DNA of 64,000 nt from SZUA-430 sp040381215 (GCA_040381215.1 JBEIHO010000007.1:8792-72791), one strand, 5' to 3'; shown: positions 52,982 to 62,470, numbered from the stretch's first letter. Notes: generated from the letters alone by a model not told the origin. Numbers and translations are program-made.

Positions 52982-53017
52982 ACCCGGGCGGGCACCAGAC
53001 GGTGCCCGTGCCCGGGT
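52982..53017. terminator. Long hairpin between rpsO and pnp
   Basis: ACCCGGGC and GGCACC pair with GGTGCC and GCCCGGGT around a 4-base loop, giving a stem of 14 bp with a small internal loop. On the plus strand TCTTTT follows; on the minus strand, the direction of transcription, no T-run does. In E. coli the rpsO-pnp gap has a terminator and an RNase III site that allows PNPase to control its own mRNA; this hairpin may serve such a role. Confidence 0.6.
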
Positions 53018-53029
53018 CGGTCTTTTGAT

Positions 53030-53051
53030 GGGCGGGGAGGATGCCCCGCCC
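53030..53051. other. Second hairpin between rpsO and pnp
   Basis: GGGCGGGG (53030-53037), a 6-base loop and CCCCGCCC (53044-53051) form a perfect 8-bp GC stem, 21 bases after the rpsO stop. With the hairpin at 52982-53017 it makes the rpsO-pnp spacer strongly structured. Confidence 0.55.
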
Positions 53052-53072
53052 CCGAACTGGCGCCATTCGGAT

Positions 53073-53342
53073 TTACCGGCGCAGGCCAAGTTTTGCGATG
53101 ATTGAATCGTAGCGAGCCTTCTCGGTCTTCTTGAGATAGTCGAGCAAGCGCCGGCGCTGCGACACCATCTTCAGGAGGCCGCGACGGGAATGGTTGTCCT
53201 TCACGTGGCTCTTGAAATGCTCGGTCAAGCCAGTGATCCGCTCGGTGAGAACGGCGATCTGGACTTCCGGCGAACCTGTGTCGCCGGGCTTGATGGCATA
53301 TTGCTTGACGACTTCCAGCTTGCGCTCTGCAGTCAACGACAT
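53073..53342 (-). CDS. rpsO: 30S ribosomal protein S15
   Basis: An 89-residue protein that binds the 16S rRNA central domain. MSLTAERKLEVVKQYA and GDTGSPEVQIAVLTERI...HFKSHVKDNHSRRGLLKMVSQRRRLLDYLKKTE are diagnostic. The start is ATG 53342; the longer frame upstream overlaps truB and is not supported. It is the 5' neighbour of pnp as in most bacteria, 11 bases after truB. Confidence 0.98.
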   Translation of the reverse strand: MSLTAERKLEVVKQYAIKPGDTGSPEVQIAVLTERITGLTEHFKSHVKDNHSRRGLLKMVSQRRRLLDYLKKTEKARYDSIIAKLGLRR

Positions 53343-53353
53343 CGGATTGTTCC

Positions 53354-54313
53354 TCAATGTGAAAAGTTGAAAACGCGTATCGGCTTCACCTCTCCCGCCT
53401 CGAAGACGGCGATCGCAACCGGATCGCCGGAACGGCTGCGGCAATAGACAGGCGGCAGGTCAATCACGCCGCTGCTCTCCGCAACCCCTTCGGACGAAAC
53501 CCCTTCGGACAAGGAGAGACGACCACGCGCCAGGATGGCCCGGCCCAGCCTGAGCTGGGAGGCTTCCTGGTCTGAAACGGCCAGTGCCGGGATGTCGTCC
53601 AGCACGGTCGCCAGTGGCAGGAGGCCACGCGAGATGGCCGGGTCTTTAGCAGATTCCTCAAGTTTTTCCAGCGTTATCGCGTCCGCGAGCGCGAACGGCC
53701 CAACTGCTGTCCGGGTTAACGTGGCCACATGGGCAAAACAGCCAAGAACCCGGCCGATATCCCGGGCAAAAGCCCGGACATAGGTCCCTTTGCCGCACGT
53801 CATGCTGAACACCGTATGATCCGCGTCGGGCTGTCCCAGCACTTCCAGCCGGAAGATATCGGTCTCGCGCGCCCGCAACTGCACATCCTCGCCGTCCCGG
53901 GCAAGGTCATAGGCCCGCTGCCCATCGATCAGGATCGCCGAAAACGCAGGAGGCACCTGCAGCACACGACCGATGAAGGCCGGCAGGGCACCAAGAACCT
54001 GCGCCGCGCTAGGCCGCGCATCGCTCGATTGGACGACCGGCCCCTCGCGATCATCCGTCGTCGTCTCCTGCCCCCATCGCACCGTGAACCGATAGGACTT
54101 TCGCGCATCAACCAGATAGGGAACGGTCTTTGTCGCCTCGCCAAACGCGAGCGGCAACACGCCGTCGGCCAAGGGGTCGAGCGTGCCGGCATGACCAGCC
54201 TTGTTCGCATTCAGCAAGCGCCGCGCCATAGACAGCGCCTTCGTCGAACTGATCCCCACTGGCTTGTTCAGGACAAGCCAGCCATGCACGGGATCACCCT
54301 TGCGCTTCGCCAT
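53354..54313 (-). CDS. truB: tRNA pseudouridine-55 synthase TruB
   Basis: Makes pseudouridine at position 55 of the tRNA T-loop. The 319 residues from ATG 54313 show GWLVLNKPVGISS, the catalytic Asp46 in AGTLDPLADGVL, RFTVRWGQETTTDD, and YVRAFARDIGR. The C-terminus carries a short PUA-like end. It overlaps the rbfA 3' end by 20 bases; ATG 54331 is an alternative start. Confidence 0.95.
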   Translation of the reverse strand: MAKRKGDPVHGWLVLNKPVGISSTKALSMARRLLNANKAGHAGTLDPLADGVLPLAFGEATKTVPYLVDARKSYRFTVRWGQETTTDDREGPVVQSSDARPSAAQVLGALPAFIGRVLQVPPAFSAILIDGQRAYDLARDGEDVQLRARETDIFRLEVLGQPDADHTVFSMTCGKGTYVRAFARDIGRVLGCFAHVATLTRTAVGPFALADAITLEKLEESAKDPAISRGLLPLATVLDDIPALAVSDQEASQLRLGRAILARGRLSLSEGVSSEGVAESSGVIDLPPVYCRSRSGDPVAIAVFEAGEVKPIRVFNFSH

Positions 54314-54746
54314 CGTCCAAGTCCTCGTCATCGGACCCAGCTACCGTAGGCCGAAGATCGCGGGCAACCTTCTCGGACCTGAGGATTTCCTCGATGTGAT
54401 GCGCCTCGTCGAACGATCGGTCTGCAATGAAGTTCAGCGCCGGCGCATGGCGCAACTGGAGCAGCTTGGCGACCTGGGAACGCAGAAAGGGAGAACAGCG
54501 GTTGAGGGCCTCAAGCACCGGCTCGATCTGCGCACCGCCAAGCGGCATTGCAAAGGCCGTGGCATTCTTCAGGTCAGGGCTGATCCGCACTTCCGACACC
54601 GTGACCGAAACACCGGCCAGGCCAGGGTCGCGCAACTCGCCGCGCATCAGGATACCCGCCAGGATATGGCGGATCTCCTCACCAACGCGCAATTGCCGCT
54701 GGCTGGGGCCTGTGCCGGTCGGCGACCGATTGGGTTTACGCGCCAT
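54294..54746 (-). CDS. rbfA: Ribosome-binding factor A
   Basis: A KH-type maturation factor of the 30S subunit. It has 150 residues from ATG 54746. QRQLRVGEEIRHILAGILMRGELRDP, VSEVRISPDLKNATAFAMPL and the HAPALNFIADRSFDEAHHIEEIL signature are clear. An acidic C-terminal tail (DDEDLDD) is present. The longer frame runs back into infB and is rejected. Between infB and truB, the standard order. Confidence 0.95.
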   Translation of the reverse strand: MARKPNRSPTGTGPSQRQLRVGEEIRHILAGILMRGELRDPGLAGVSVTVSEVRISPDLKNATAFAMPLGGAQIEPVLEALNRCSPFLRSQVAKLLQLRHAPALNFIADRSFDEAHHIEEILRSEKVARDLRPTVAGSDDEDLDDGEAQG

Positions 54747-54825
54747 TTGGCACCAACTTCTCCCGGGCGTGCGGGCCAAAAGCCCCCACCGCCCCTCTTC
54801 ATCACTTGCAGGGACACCTCGCGGA

Positions 54826-57618
54826 TCAGAGCGACCGCTTGATGGTCTCGACCTCGAAGCACTCGATCTGGTCACCCTTCTGGATGTCCTGATAGTTGTC
54901 GAACGCCATGCCGCACTCCTGCCCGACGACGACTTCCTTGACCTCGTCCTTGAAGCGCTTGAGCGTCGACAGCGTACCCTCGTGGATCACGACGTTGTCA
55001 CGCAGCAAGCGCACCTTGTTGCCACGCAACACCTTGCCCTCGGTCACGCGGCATCCGGCAACCTTGCCGATCTTCGTGATGTTGAAGACCTCGAGGATCT
55101 CGGCATAACCAAGGAAGTTCTCGCGCAAGGTCGGCGCCAGCAACCCCGACATCGCCGCCCGGATGTCATCGATGATGTTGTAGATGATCGAGTAATACCG
55201 GATCTCCACGCCATCGCGCTTTGCCATGTCGCGCGCCTCTGCCGTCGCACGCACGTTGAACGCAATGATGGGCGCACCAGAGGCACGCGCCAGGATGATG
55301 TCGCTCTGCGTGACACCACCGACGCCTGCATGCAGCACCTGCGCCTTGACCTCCGACGTCGACAACTGCGACAGCGCCGCCGAGATGGCCTCGACAGACC
55401 CCTGCACGTCCGACTTCACCACGAGGGGAAGGATCTTCGCCTCGCCTTGTCCCTTTGCGGCAAGAACCTGGTCAAGCGACGCGCGCCCAATGGCACGTGA
55501 CCGCAGCTCCTTCTTCTTGCGGGCTCGGAAATCAGCGACTTCGCGCGCACGACCTTCATTGTCGACCACGGCGAAATCATCGCCGGCCTCAGGAGGTGCC
55601 GACAGGCCCAGGATCTCGACGGGTTCCGAAGGACCCGCACTCTGGACCTGCTCGCCCCGCTCGTTCACCAGCGCGCGAACACGCCCCCACTCGGCGCCGG
55701 CCACGACAATGTCGCCGACCTTGATGGTTCCACGCTGCACCAGCACCGTCGCAACCGGACCACGCCCCTTGTCAAGCTTCGCTTCCACGATGGCGCCCGA
55801 AGCCTGGCGGTTCGGATTGGCCTTGAGGTCAAGAACTTCGGCCTGCAGCAGGATCGCTTCCTCGAGCTTGTCGAGATTGATCCGCTTGGTGGCAGAAACC
55901 TCGACTGACAGCGTATCGCCGCCCATCGCCTCGAGGACGATCTCGTGGCTGAGAAGTTCAGTTCGGACGCGATCAGGCTGGCAACCGGGTTTGTCGATCT
56001 TGTTGATGGCAACGATGATCGGAACCTTCGCGGCCTTCGCATGATTGATGGCCTCGATCGTCTGCGGCATGACACCGTCATCCGCCGCAACCACAAGCAC
56101 GACGATGTCCGTCACCTTGGCGCCGCGGGCGCGCATGGCCGTAAAGGCAGCGTGACCGGGAGTATCGAGGAAGGTGATCTTCTGCTTCGAAGGCAGGGTG
56201 ACCTGATAGGCACCGATGTGCTGAGTGATGCCACCGGCTTCGCCGGCGGCCACGTCGGTCGCACGCAAGGCATCAAGCAACGAGGTCTTGCCGTGGTCGA
56301 CATGGCCCATCACGGTCACGACAGGCGCACGTGACACCAGCGCATCCTGCGTATCATCATCACCGGCAAGCCCTTCGAGCACGTCGGATTCAGCAACACG
56401 CTTGACCGTATGGCCGAACTCTTCCGCAATGAGCTGCGCCGTGTCTGCGTCCAGCGACGTGTTGATCGTCACCATCTGCCCCTGCTTCATGAGGGACTTG
56501 ATGATGTCGACCGCACGCGTCGCCATGCGGTTGGCCAATTCCTGCACCGTGATGGACTCGGGAATGACCACGTCGCGAACGATCTTCTGGGGCTCGTTGC
56601 TGTCCTTGATGCCCATCTGCGCGCGTTGCGCACGCTGGACGTGGCGCTTGTAGGCTGCGATCGATCGCACCCGCTCCTGCTCGTCCAGCGCCGTGACCAC
56701 GGACAGCTTGCCTGTGCGACGGTCATCGGCGCCCTTGCGCGGTGTCGACACCGGCTTGGGAGGCACGCCCCCCTTGCCGCCGGCGCGCCGACGTCCGTCA
56801 TCCTCTTCACCCCCGGGCCGACGCGGCGGTCCCTGGAGGGTCGATGGCGACGGCGCGCCGCGTCCACCAGCCGGGAACGGAGCGCCCCGCCCGGCAGAAC
56901 CCGGTGGGCCACCAGCAGGACGCGGACCTGCGCCAGGACCGGCAGGACGTGCACCTGGGGGGCCGGCAGGCCGCGGCGGACGCGGACCACTGGGAGCAGG
57001 TCCTCGCGAGATCGGCTTTACAAGATGGGCGGGTGGCGCTTCTTCCACAGGTTCCGCACGACGCCGCGTTTCGACTTCAGCCTTGCGGCGCGTCTCCTCG
57101 TCAGCGACACGGCGGGTCTCTTCCTCGGCCTTGCGCTTGGCAGTCGCCTCACGCTCCTTGGCGAGACGCTCTTCCTCTTCGGCGCGGCGCTTTGCCTCTT
57201 CCTGCGCGCGCCTGCGCTCCTCTTCCTCGGCAATGCGCGCATCTTTCAGGGCGCGCAACCGGGCTACTTTCTCTTCTTCGGTCAGCGTGCGCAGCACCAT
57301 CCCGCCCTGCTTGGGCTGGATAGGCGCCGGCTTTGCAGGCTTGGCAGGCTGCGCGACAGGCGCAGGCGCAGCAGGCGCCGCAGCAACTTCCGGCTTGGCC
57401 GCTTCGCCTGGGGCCGCTACCGCGGCCTTGAGAGGATCGGACTTCCCCGCCGGGCGCACGACGGTCGGACGTTTGATCTCGACCACGACAGCTTTCGACC
57501 GGCCGTGGCTGAAAGCCTGACGGACAACGCCCGTTTCCGGACGCTTGACGGACAGGGTTTTGGGCGCACCAGAGGCATGCAGTGTCTTGTCGCCATCTGG
57601 AGTCTTATTGTCAGTCAT
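54826..57618 (-). CDS. infB: Translation initiation factor IF-2
   Basis: A GTPase that brings initiator tRNA to the 30S subunit. Of its 930 residues, the first third is a low-complexity region: a proline/alanine segment, a long E/K/R-rich coiled coil (about 110-185), then a Gly/Pro/Arg-rich stretch (about 200-275). The G domain begins near residue 435 with GHVDHGKTSLLDALR, then DTPGHAAF and NKIDKPG. The C-terminal domains end with FEVETIKRSL. Transcribed with nusA and the YlxR gene. Confidence 0.97.
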   Translation of the reverse strand: MTDNKTPDGDKTLHASGAPKTLSVKRPETGVVRQAFSHGRSKAVVVEIKRPTVVRPAGKSDPLKAAVAAPGEAAKPEVAAAPAAPAPVAQPAKPAKPAPIQPKQGGMVLRTLTEEEKVARLRALKDARIAEEEERRRAQEEAKRRAEEEERLAKEREATAKRKAEEETRRVADEETRRKAEVETRRRAEPVEEAPPAHLVKPISRGPAPSGPRPPRPAGPPGARPAGPGAGPRPAGGPPGSAGRGAPFPAGGRGAPSPSTLQGPPRRPGGEEDDGRRRAGGKGGVPPKPVSTPRKGADDRRTGKLSVVTALDEQERVRSIAAYKRHVQRAQRAQMGIKDSNEPQKIVRDVVIPESITVQELANRMATRAVDIIKSLMKQGQMVTINTSLDADTAQLIAEEFGHTVKRVAESDVLEGLAGDDDTQDALVSRAPVVTVMGHVDHGKTSLLDALRATDVAAGEAGGITQHIGAYQVTLPSKQKITFLDTPGHAAFTAMRARGAKVTDIVVLVVAADDGVMPQTIEAINHAKAAKVPIIVAINKIDKPGCQPDRVRTELLSHEIVLEAMGGDTLSVEVSATKRINLDKLEEAILLQAEVLDLKANPNRQASGAIVEAKLDKGRGPVATVLVQRGTIKVGDIVVAGAEWGRVRALVNERGEQVQSAGPSEPVEILGLSAPPEAGDDFAVVDNEGRAREVADFRARKKKELRSRAIGRASLDQVLAAKGQGEAKILPLVVKSDVQGSVEAISAALSQLSTSEVKAQVLHAGVGGVTQSDIILARASGAPIIAFNVRATAEARDMAKRDGVEIRYYSIIYNIIDDIRAAMSGLLAPTLRENFLGYAEILEVFNITKIGKVAGCRVTEGKVLRGNKVRLLRDNVVIHEGTLSTLKRFKDEVKEVVVGQECGMAFDNYQDIQKGDQIECFEVETIKRSL

Positions 57619-57666
57619 GCGCGCCTTTCAATCCCTTGTATCGGGGTCTGTGAACAGTAAATACAC

Positions 57667-58347
57667 TCAAACGCCGTCGCCCTCGCGGTGCGAAGCCACG
57701 TCCCACTCGGCCGGACACAACACGCGGAAGCCGCCAAGTCGCTCAGCCTCGGACAAAAACCGGTCAGCAAGCGGGCCATGGCTCAGGCAAGCGTGTATCA
57801 CATTTTCGCGGCCCAGCGCCACGCCGATTTCCTGGTCGGTCAGGCAGCCGATCAGCCGAATACCTGGATTCCGCCTGGCCAGGCCAAGCAGCTTGCCGCG
57901 ATCGGCACCGCCCGAATTCGCCGCCTCCACCAATGCGGCGATACGCCCCGGCTGCCCGCGCATCAAAGGCTCGACCTTGGCAAAACCCAAGGTCAGGACG
58001 CCCGCCCGCCGGGCGAGGCCAAGGAGATCGCCCAATCGCGCAACCAGCAGCGCCTCGACCCGCGCGGCAAGATCTGCGGCCACCACGACCTTCGACTTTG
58101 CCGCCTTCGAAAAGGCGTCCTTGTCCACGGCACGCTGCAGCAGGGCGCGCTGCGAGACGACCCAATAGCCGCGACCTGGCAGTTTTTGAGCAAGGTCGGG
58201 GACGATGTCGCCATCAGGTCCCACGACAAAGCGGATCATGCGCTCGGGTGCCATGACCTCACCTGACGCAACGCAACGCCGCAGGGAGCCTTCAACCCCC
58301 TCATCGCCGGCATCAGCGCTGCGCTTGGTAAGGCCAGCGGTCGCCAC
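57667..58347 (-). CDS. YlxR (DUF448) domain fused to an L7Ae-like RNA-binding domain
   Basis: A 226-residue protein. The N-terminal half is YlxR-like: a divergent RRCVASGEVMAPERMIRFVVGPDGDIVPDLAQKLPGRGYWV. The C-terminal half (about 95-200) is an L7Ae/L30e-like domain with LLGLARRAGVLTLGFAKVE. YlxR binds RNase P or RNA in other bacteria. This fusion between nusA and infB is usual in alphaproteobacteria. The start codon GTG shares its G with the nusA stop TAG (58347). Confidence 0.9.
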   Translation of the reverse strand: MATAGLTKRSADAGDEGVEGSLRRCVASGEVMAPERMIRFVVGPDGDIVPDLAQKLPGRGYWVVSQRALLQRAVDKDAFSKAAKSKVVVAADLAARVEALLVARLGDLLGLARRAGVLTLGFAKVEPLMRGQPGRIAALVEAANSGGADRGKLLGLARRNPGIRLIGCLTDQEIGVALGRENVIHACLSHGPLADRFLSEAERLGGFRVLCPAEWDVASHREGDGV

Positions 58348-59927
58348 TAGGCCTCTTCCTCCATCGCGGCCGGAGCCGCCGGCGCATCCACCCAGCCGGC
58401 CGCAATGCGCGCCGCCATGATGATCGCATTCGCATCCTCGGCATTGACGCCCAGGGGCTCCAGCATGCCGGCGAAGTGCTTGCGCTCACCGTTCACGGTT
58501 TCATTCCAGCCCACCAGATCATCCGTCGCACAACCGGCCAGATCCTCCAGCGTCTTGACACCACCCTCGCCGAGCGCAGCCGCCATCGCCGACGTCACGC
58601 CTTCGACCTGCAGGATGGAATCCTCAACGCCCAGATCGCGCCGCTTGCGATCGAATGCTTCGTTCTGGCGCTCGAGGAACTCAAGGGCACGACGCTGCAG
58701 CTCATTGGCAGTGTCCTCGCCAATGCCTTGGATCTCAGCCAATTCCTCGGTGACCACGTAAGCAAGGTCTTCAACCGCCGAGAAATTCTCCGATGCCAGC
58801 AATTGCGCCAGCGTCTCATCGACATCAAGCGACGTCATGAACAATTCAGTCCGCTTGCGGAACTGCTCCTGTCGACGTTCGGACTCCTCGGCCTCCGTGA
58901 GGATATCGATCTGCCATCCGGTCAACTGCGAGGCTAGACGCACATTCTGGCCACGTCGCCCGATCGCGAGCGACAATTGATCATCCCCGACGACAACCTC
59001 GATGCGATGCGCGTCGTCATCAAGCACCACCTTCGAAACCTCGGCCGGCGCCAGCGCATTGACCACGAAATTCGCCGCATCCTGAGACCACGGAATGATG
59101 TCGATCTTCTCGCCCTGCAGTTCCTGAACGACGGCCTGAACGCGGCTGCCACGCATGCCGACACAGGCGCCAACGGGATCGATGGAGGAATCCTTTGAAA
59201 TCACCGCAATCTTGGCGCGCGAACCGGGATCACGGGCAACCGAACGGATCTCGACGATGCCGTCATAGATTTCCGGCACTTCCTGCGCGAACAGCTTCGC
59301 CATGAACTGCACGTGCGTACGCGACAGGAAAATCTGCGGGCCGCGGGCCTCGCGACGAACATCATAGATATAGGCGCGGACGCGATCGCCCGTGCGGAAC
59401 GTCTCGCGGGGCAGCAGCTCATCGCGCCGCACGAACGCCTCGCCGCGGCCGAGATCGACAACGACGTTGCCGTATTCGACCCGCTTGACGGTACCATGAA
59501 CGATTTCGCCGACGCGATCCTTGTATTCGTCGTACTGCTTCTCGCGCTCCGCATCGCGAACCTTCTGGAAAATGACCTGCTTGGCGGCTTGCGCAGCAAT
59601 GCGCCCGAAGTCGATGGGCGGAAGCGGATCGAGGATGACATCGCCAACCTCTGCAGCGGGATTATGGTTCAGCGCCTCATCCAGCGTGATTTCAGTCGCC
59701 TCGTTTTCCACCTTGTCGACCACGGAACGCTTGCGGTTCAGCCGCGTCTCACCGGTCTTCGGATCGATCTCGGCCGTGATTTCATTGTCCTGGCCATAGC
59801 GCGACTTTGCCGCCTTTGTCATCGCCTCTTCCATGGCCGCGATCACGATCTGCTTGTCGATCGATTTTTCCCTGGCGACCGCATCCGCGATCTGCAGCAG
59901 TTCAAGCCTGTTTGCACTGACAGCCAT
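58347..59927 (-). CDS. nusA: Transcription termination/antitermination protein NusA
   Basis: Binds RNA polymerase and nascent RNA to control pausing, termination and antitermination. The 526 residues have the N-terminal polymerase-binding domain (about 1-125), S1 (GEIVHGTVKRVEYGNVVVDLG), and KH1/KH2 (VGACVGMRGSRVQAVVQELQGEKIDIIPW; LAIGRRGQNVRLASQLTGW). The C-terminal half has two helix-hairpin-helix repeats with GIGEDTANELQRRALEFLE and a final VTSAMAAALGEGGVKTLEDLAG. The extended C-terminus is typical of the class. Confidence 0.97.
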   Translation of the reverse strand: MAVSANRLELLQIADAVAREKSIDKQIVIAAMEEAMTKAAKSRYGQDNEITAEIDPKTGETRLNRKRSVVDKVENEATEITLDEALNHNPAAEVGDVILDPLPPIDFGRIAAQAAKQVIFQKVRDAEREKQYDEYKDRVGEIVHGTVKRVEYGNVVVDLGRGEAFVRRDELLPRETFRTGDRVRAYIYDVRREARGPQIFLSRTHVQFMAKLFAQEVPEIYDGIVEIRSVARDPGSRAKIAVISKDSSIDPVGACVGMRGSRVQAVVQELQGEKIDIIPWSQDAANFVVNALAPAEVSKVVLDDDAHRIEVVVGDDQLSLAIGRRGQNVRLASQLTGWQIDILTEAEESERRQEQFRKRTELFMTSLDVDETLAQLLASENFSAVEDLAYVVTEELAEIQGIGEDTANELQRRALEFLERQNEAFDRKRRDLGVEDSILQVEGVTSAMAAALGEGGVKTLEDLAGCATDDLVGWNETVNGERKHFAGMLEPLGVNAEDANAIIMAARIAAGWVDAPAAPAAMEEEA

Positions 59928-59932
59928 GTTCG

Positions 59933-60466
59933 TTACCTCGGTTTCGCCGGCTTGCCGGCCTGTTTTCGTCGCTTGAGATCTTGCTCGATCAGCGCATCGG
60001 TCAGAAGCAGCTTTGCCTCGCCGATTGACTGATAGGGAATGGCAAGCTCTGCCCGGCCCCGACCAGGGCCAGTTTCCGTTTCAATGAGGACATCCTCGCC
60101 GCGCAAGCCGCGCAGCGTGCCTTTGATCCTCTTGCGCCCCTCAAGGGGGGCAATCAGGTCCAGTCGTGCCTCGTGCCCGCTATAGTCCTCGAAATCGCGT
60201 CGGCGGGTCAGCGGCCTGTCGATCCCCGGCGAGGAGACTTCCAGCACATACTCGCCCTCGATGGGATCATCCTGCTCGAAGGCCGCCGAGATCGCCTCGC
60301 TCAGGCGCGCGCAATCCTCGATCGGCATCGTCCCGTCAGGCAGCTCGGCCATCACCTGCAACGTCGGGCGCACGGCACCCGTAAGCCGCACCCGCACCAG
60401 CGCGTACCCCAGCGCATCCGCGATAGGGGCAATGAGGTGCTCGAGTTCTGTTGCGCGCTTGGCCAT
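59933..60466 (-). CDS. rimP: Ribosome maturation factor RimP
   Basis: Acts in early 30S assembly. The 177 residues show LEHLIAPIADALGYALVRVRL, CARLSEAISAAFEQDDPIEGEYVLEVSSPGIDRPL (the diagnostic EVSSPG-RPL), RDFEDYSGHEARL, and a basic C-terminal tail. It is the gene before nusA, with 5 bases between. Confidence 0.95.
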   Translation of the reverse strand: MAKRATELEHLIAPIADALGYALVRVRLTGAVRPTLQVMAELPDGTMPIEDCARLSEAISAAFEQDDPIEGEYVLEVSSPGIDRPLTRRRDFEDYSGHEARLDLIAPLEGRKRIKGTLRGLRGEDVLIETETGPGRGRAELAIPYQSIGEAKLLLTDALIEQDLKRRKQAGKPAKPR

Positions 60467-60605
60467 GCTGTCCGCAGTGTTGGCCGAACAAAAGCCTTCT
60501 CGCGCCGGGCTGCCCTTTCGGTCAGCCAGCGAACAAGGTCATCTTGTCCGGGAAATCACGTGTCTAGTACAGGAAGCCCGCGCCCAGTCCAAGCAAAAAG
60601 CGCGA

Positions 60606-61331
60606 TCAAGTCCTGAAAAATCTGAGGTAAACGCACGCGCGCCCGGCGGCCAGGGCCTTCTGCTCGTAGCGCGTGATCACCCAGTCAGGCGGCCGCACGC
60701 GCCAATCCGCCGCAGATTTTGCAGACCACCCGAACCGCTCGTCGCGAATGAGATGCATCAGCGCCCACTGTGCGTAATCAGGATGATCAGTGGCAACCCT
60801 CAACTCCCCGCCAGGCTTCAGGACACGGGCGATTTGGTCGAGCGTGGCGGGCTGTATGAACCGCCGCTTGTGATGCCGGGCTTTCGGCCAGGGGTCCGGG
60901 AACAGAACGAAAATGACAGAAAGGCACTGATCGGGAAGCCGCCCGAGGATGTCGCGCGCGTCATCCGGGTGCACCCGCACATTCGACAAACCATGCGCAC
61001 GCACCTGCCCCAGCAGCTTCGCGACACCGTTCTCGAAGGGCTCGCAGCCAATGAAACCCACATGCGGGTTGAGCTTCGCCTGCGCGGCCAGATGCTCCCC
61101 GCCCCCGAAACCAACCTCCAGCGCAAAGGACGTCGCACCGGGAAAGAGAGCACCCGGTTCAATGCCGCCAGCAGGAAGTCCTACCGCCGGCAGCATCCCG
61201 TCAAAAAGCGATTGCTGAAGGGCGCTGAGCGGGCGCCCTTTCCGCCGTCCATGCAGCTCGCTGCGCCGCTTGCCTGCCGCCGTCAGGCGAGCAGGCTCTT
61301 CAGCTGCGTCACGAGATCCGTGCGTTCCCAC
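60606..61331 (-). CDS. trmB: tRNA (guanine-N7-)-methyltransferase TrmB
   Basis: Methylates G46 of tRNA. In 241 residues the core starts with GRRKGRPLSALQQSLFDGMLP, then the SAM site FALEVGFGGGEHLAAQA, FIGCEPFENGVAKLL, the catalytic FPDPWPKARHHKRR, and ATDHPDYAQWAL. No later start keeps the conserved N-terminus, so the GTG at 61331 is used, giving a 49-base overlap with metK. Confidence 0.92.
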   Translation of the reverse strand: MGTHGSRDAAEEPARLTAAGKRRSELHGRRKGRPLSALQQSLFDGMLPAVGLPAGGIEPGALFPGATSFALEVGFGGGEHLAAQAKLNPHVGFIGCEPFENGVAKLLGQVRAHGLSNVRVHPDDARDILGRLPDQCLSVIFVLFPDPWPKARHHKRRFIQPATLDQIARVLKPGGELRVATDHPDYAQWALMHLIRDERFGWSAKSAADWRVRPPDWVITRYEQKALAAGRACVYLRFFRT

Positions 61332-62455
61332 GAGAACCCGCCATCCGCCTCGGCAGCCCGGCCGAAGTGGCCATAGGCAGCGGTGCGGGCATAGATCGGA
61401 CGATTGAGGTGCAGATGCTCGCGGATCCCGCGGGGCTTCAGGCTGACCATCTCAGGCAGGGCCTTCTCGAGCTTCGCCTCGTCCACCCGCCCCGTTCCAT
61501 GGAGATCGACATAGAACGACATCGGATCTGCAACGCCAATCGCGTACGAGATCTGGATCGTGCAACGGTCCGAAAGCCCGGCCGCAACGACATTCTTTGC
61601 GAGGTAGCGCGCAACATAGGCGGCTGACCGATCCACCTTCGTCGGATCCTTGCCGGAGAACGCGCCGCCGCCGTGCGGGGCCGCGCCGCCATACGTGTCG
61701 ACGATGATCTTGCGTCCCGTCAAACCGGTGTCTCCGTCCGGTCCACCGATGACGAAGCGCCCGGTCGGGTTCACGAACAGGCCGTCATCCGGGCACATCC
61801 AGCCCTGCGGCATGGTCGCCTCGACATACGGCTTCACGATTGCCCGGATGTCCTTCTGGTCCAAGCCGTCGACGTGCTGCGTCGACACGACGATCTTCGT
61901 CGCACGAACGGGCTTGCCGTTTTCATACTGCAGCGTCACCTGGCTCTTGGCATCCGGCAGCAATTCCTTGGCCTTGCCCGAACGCCGCGCATCCGAGAGC
62001 GCCTTGAGGATACGGTGCGAATAATGGATGGGCGCAGGCATCAGCTCATCGGTTTCACGGCAGGCATAGCCGAACATGATGCCTTGGTCGCCGGCGCCTT
62101 CATCCTTGTTGCCGGCGGCATCGACGCCCTGCGCGATGTCGGCCGACTGCGCGTGCACGAGGCACTCGATCCGCGCCTTGCGCCAGTCGAAGCCTTCCTG
62201 GTCGTAGCCGATGTCCTTGATCGCCATGCGCGCAGTTTCGATCATCTGCTCGTGACCGACAGCCTCCGGACCACGCACTTCGCCGGCCAGCACGACGCGG
62301 TTCGTCGTAGCCAGTGTCTCGAGAGCCACGCGGGCCTCAGGCATGTGCTTGAGGAAGAGATCGACAATCGAGTCGGAAATCCGGTCGCAAACCTTGTCCG
62401 GATGACCTTCGGAGACGGACTCGCTCGTGAACAGGTAATTTTTGCGGGATGACAT
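61283..62455 (-). CDS. metK: S-adenosylmethionine synthetase MetK
   Basis: Makes SAM from methionine and ATP. The 390 residues include the N-terminal SESVSEGHPDKVCDRISDS, the GAGDQGIMFGYAC signature, and GGAAPHGGGAFSGKDPTKVDRSAAY with the P-loop-like glycine motif. No typical SAM riboswitch is visible upstream. It lies 83 bases after the xre gene, across an intrinsic terminator; trmB overlaps its end by 49 bases. Confidence 0.98.
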   Translation of the reverse strand: MSSRKNYLFTSESVSEGHPDKVCDRISDSIVDLFLKHMPEARVALETLATTNRVVLAGEVRGPEAVGHEQMIETARMAIKDIGYDQEGFDWRKARIECLVHAQSADIAQGVDAAGNKDEGAGDQGIMFGYACRETDELMPAPIHYSHRILKALSDARRSGKAKELLPDAKSQVTLQYENGKPVRATKIVVSTQHVDGLDQKDIRAIVKPYVEATMPQGWMCPDDGLFVNPTGRFVIGGPDGDTGLTGRKIIVDTYGGAAPHGGGAFSGKDPTKVDRSAAYVARYLAKNVVAAGLSDRCTIQISYAIGVADPMSFYVDLHGTGRVDEAKLEKALPEMVSLKPRGIREHLHLNRPIYARTAAYGHFGRAAEADGGFSWERTDLVTQLKSLLA

Positions 62456-62470
62456 GTCTTTGCTGCCGGA

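Noticed and set aside
56410..57660. A 416-codon plus-strand frame opposite the infB N-terminus
   Set aside because: Generated by the low-complexity Gly/Pro/Arg region of infB; no independent coding evidence.
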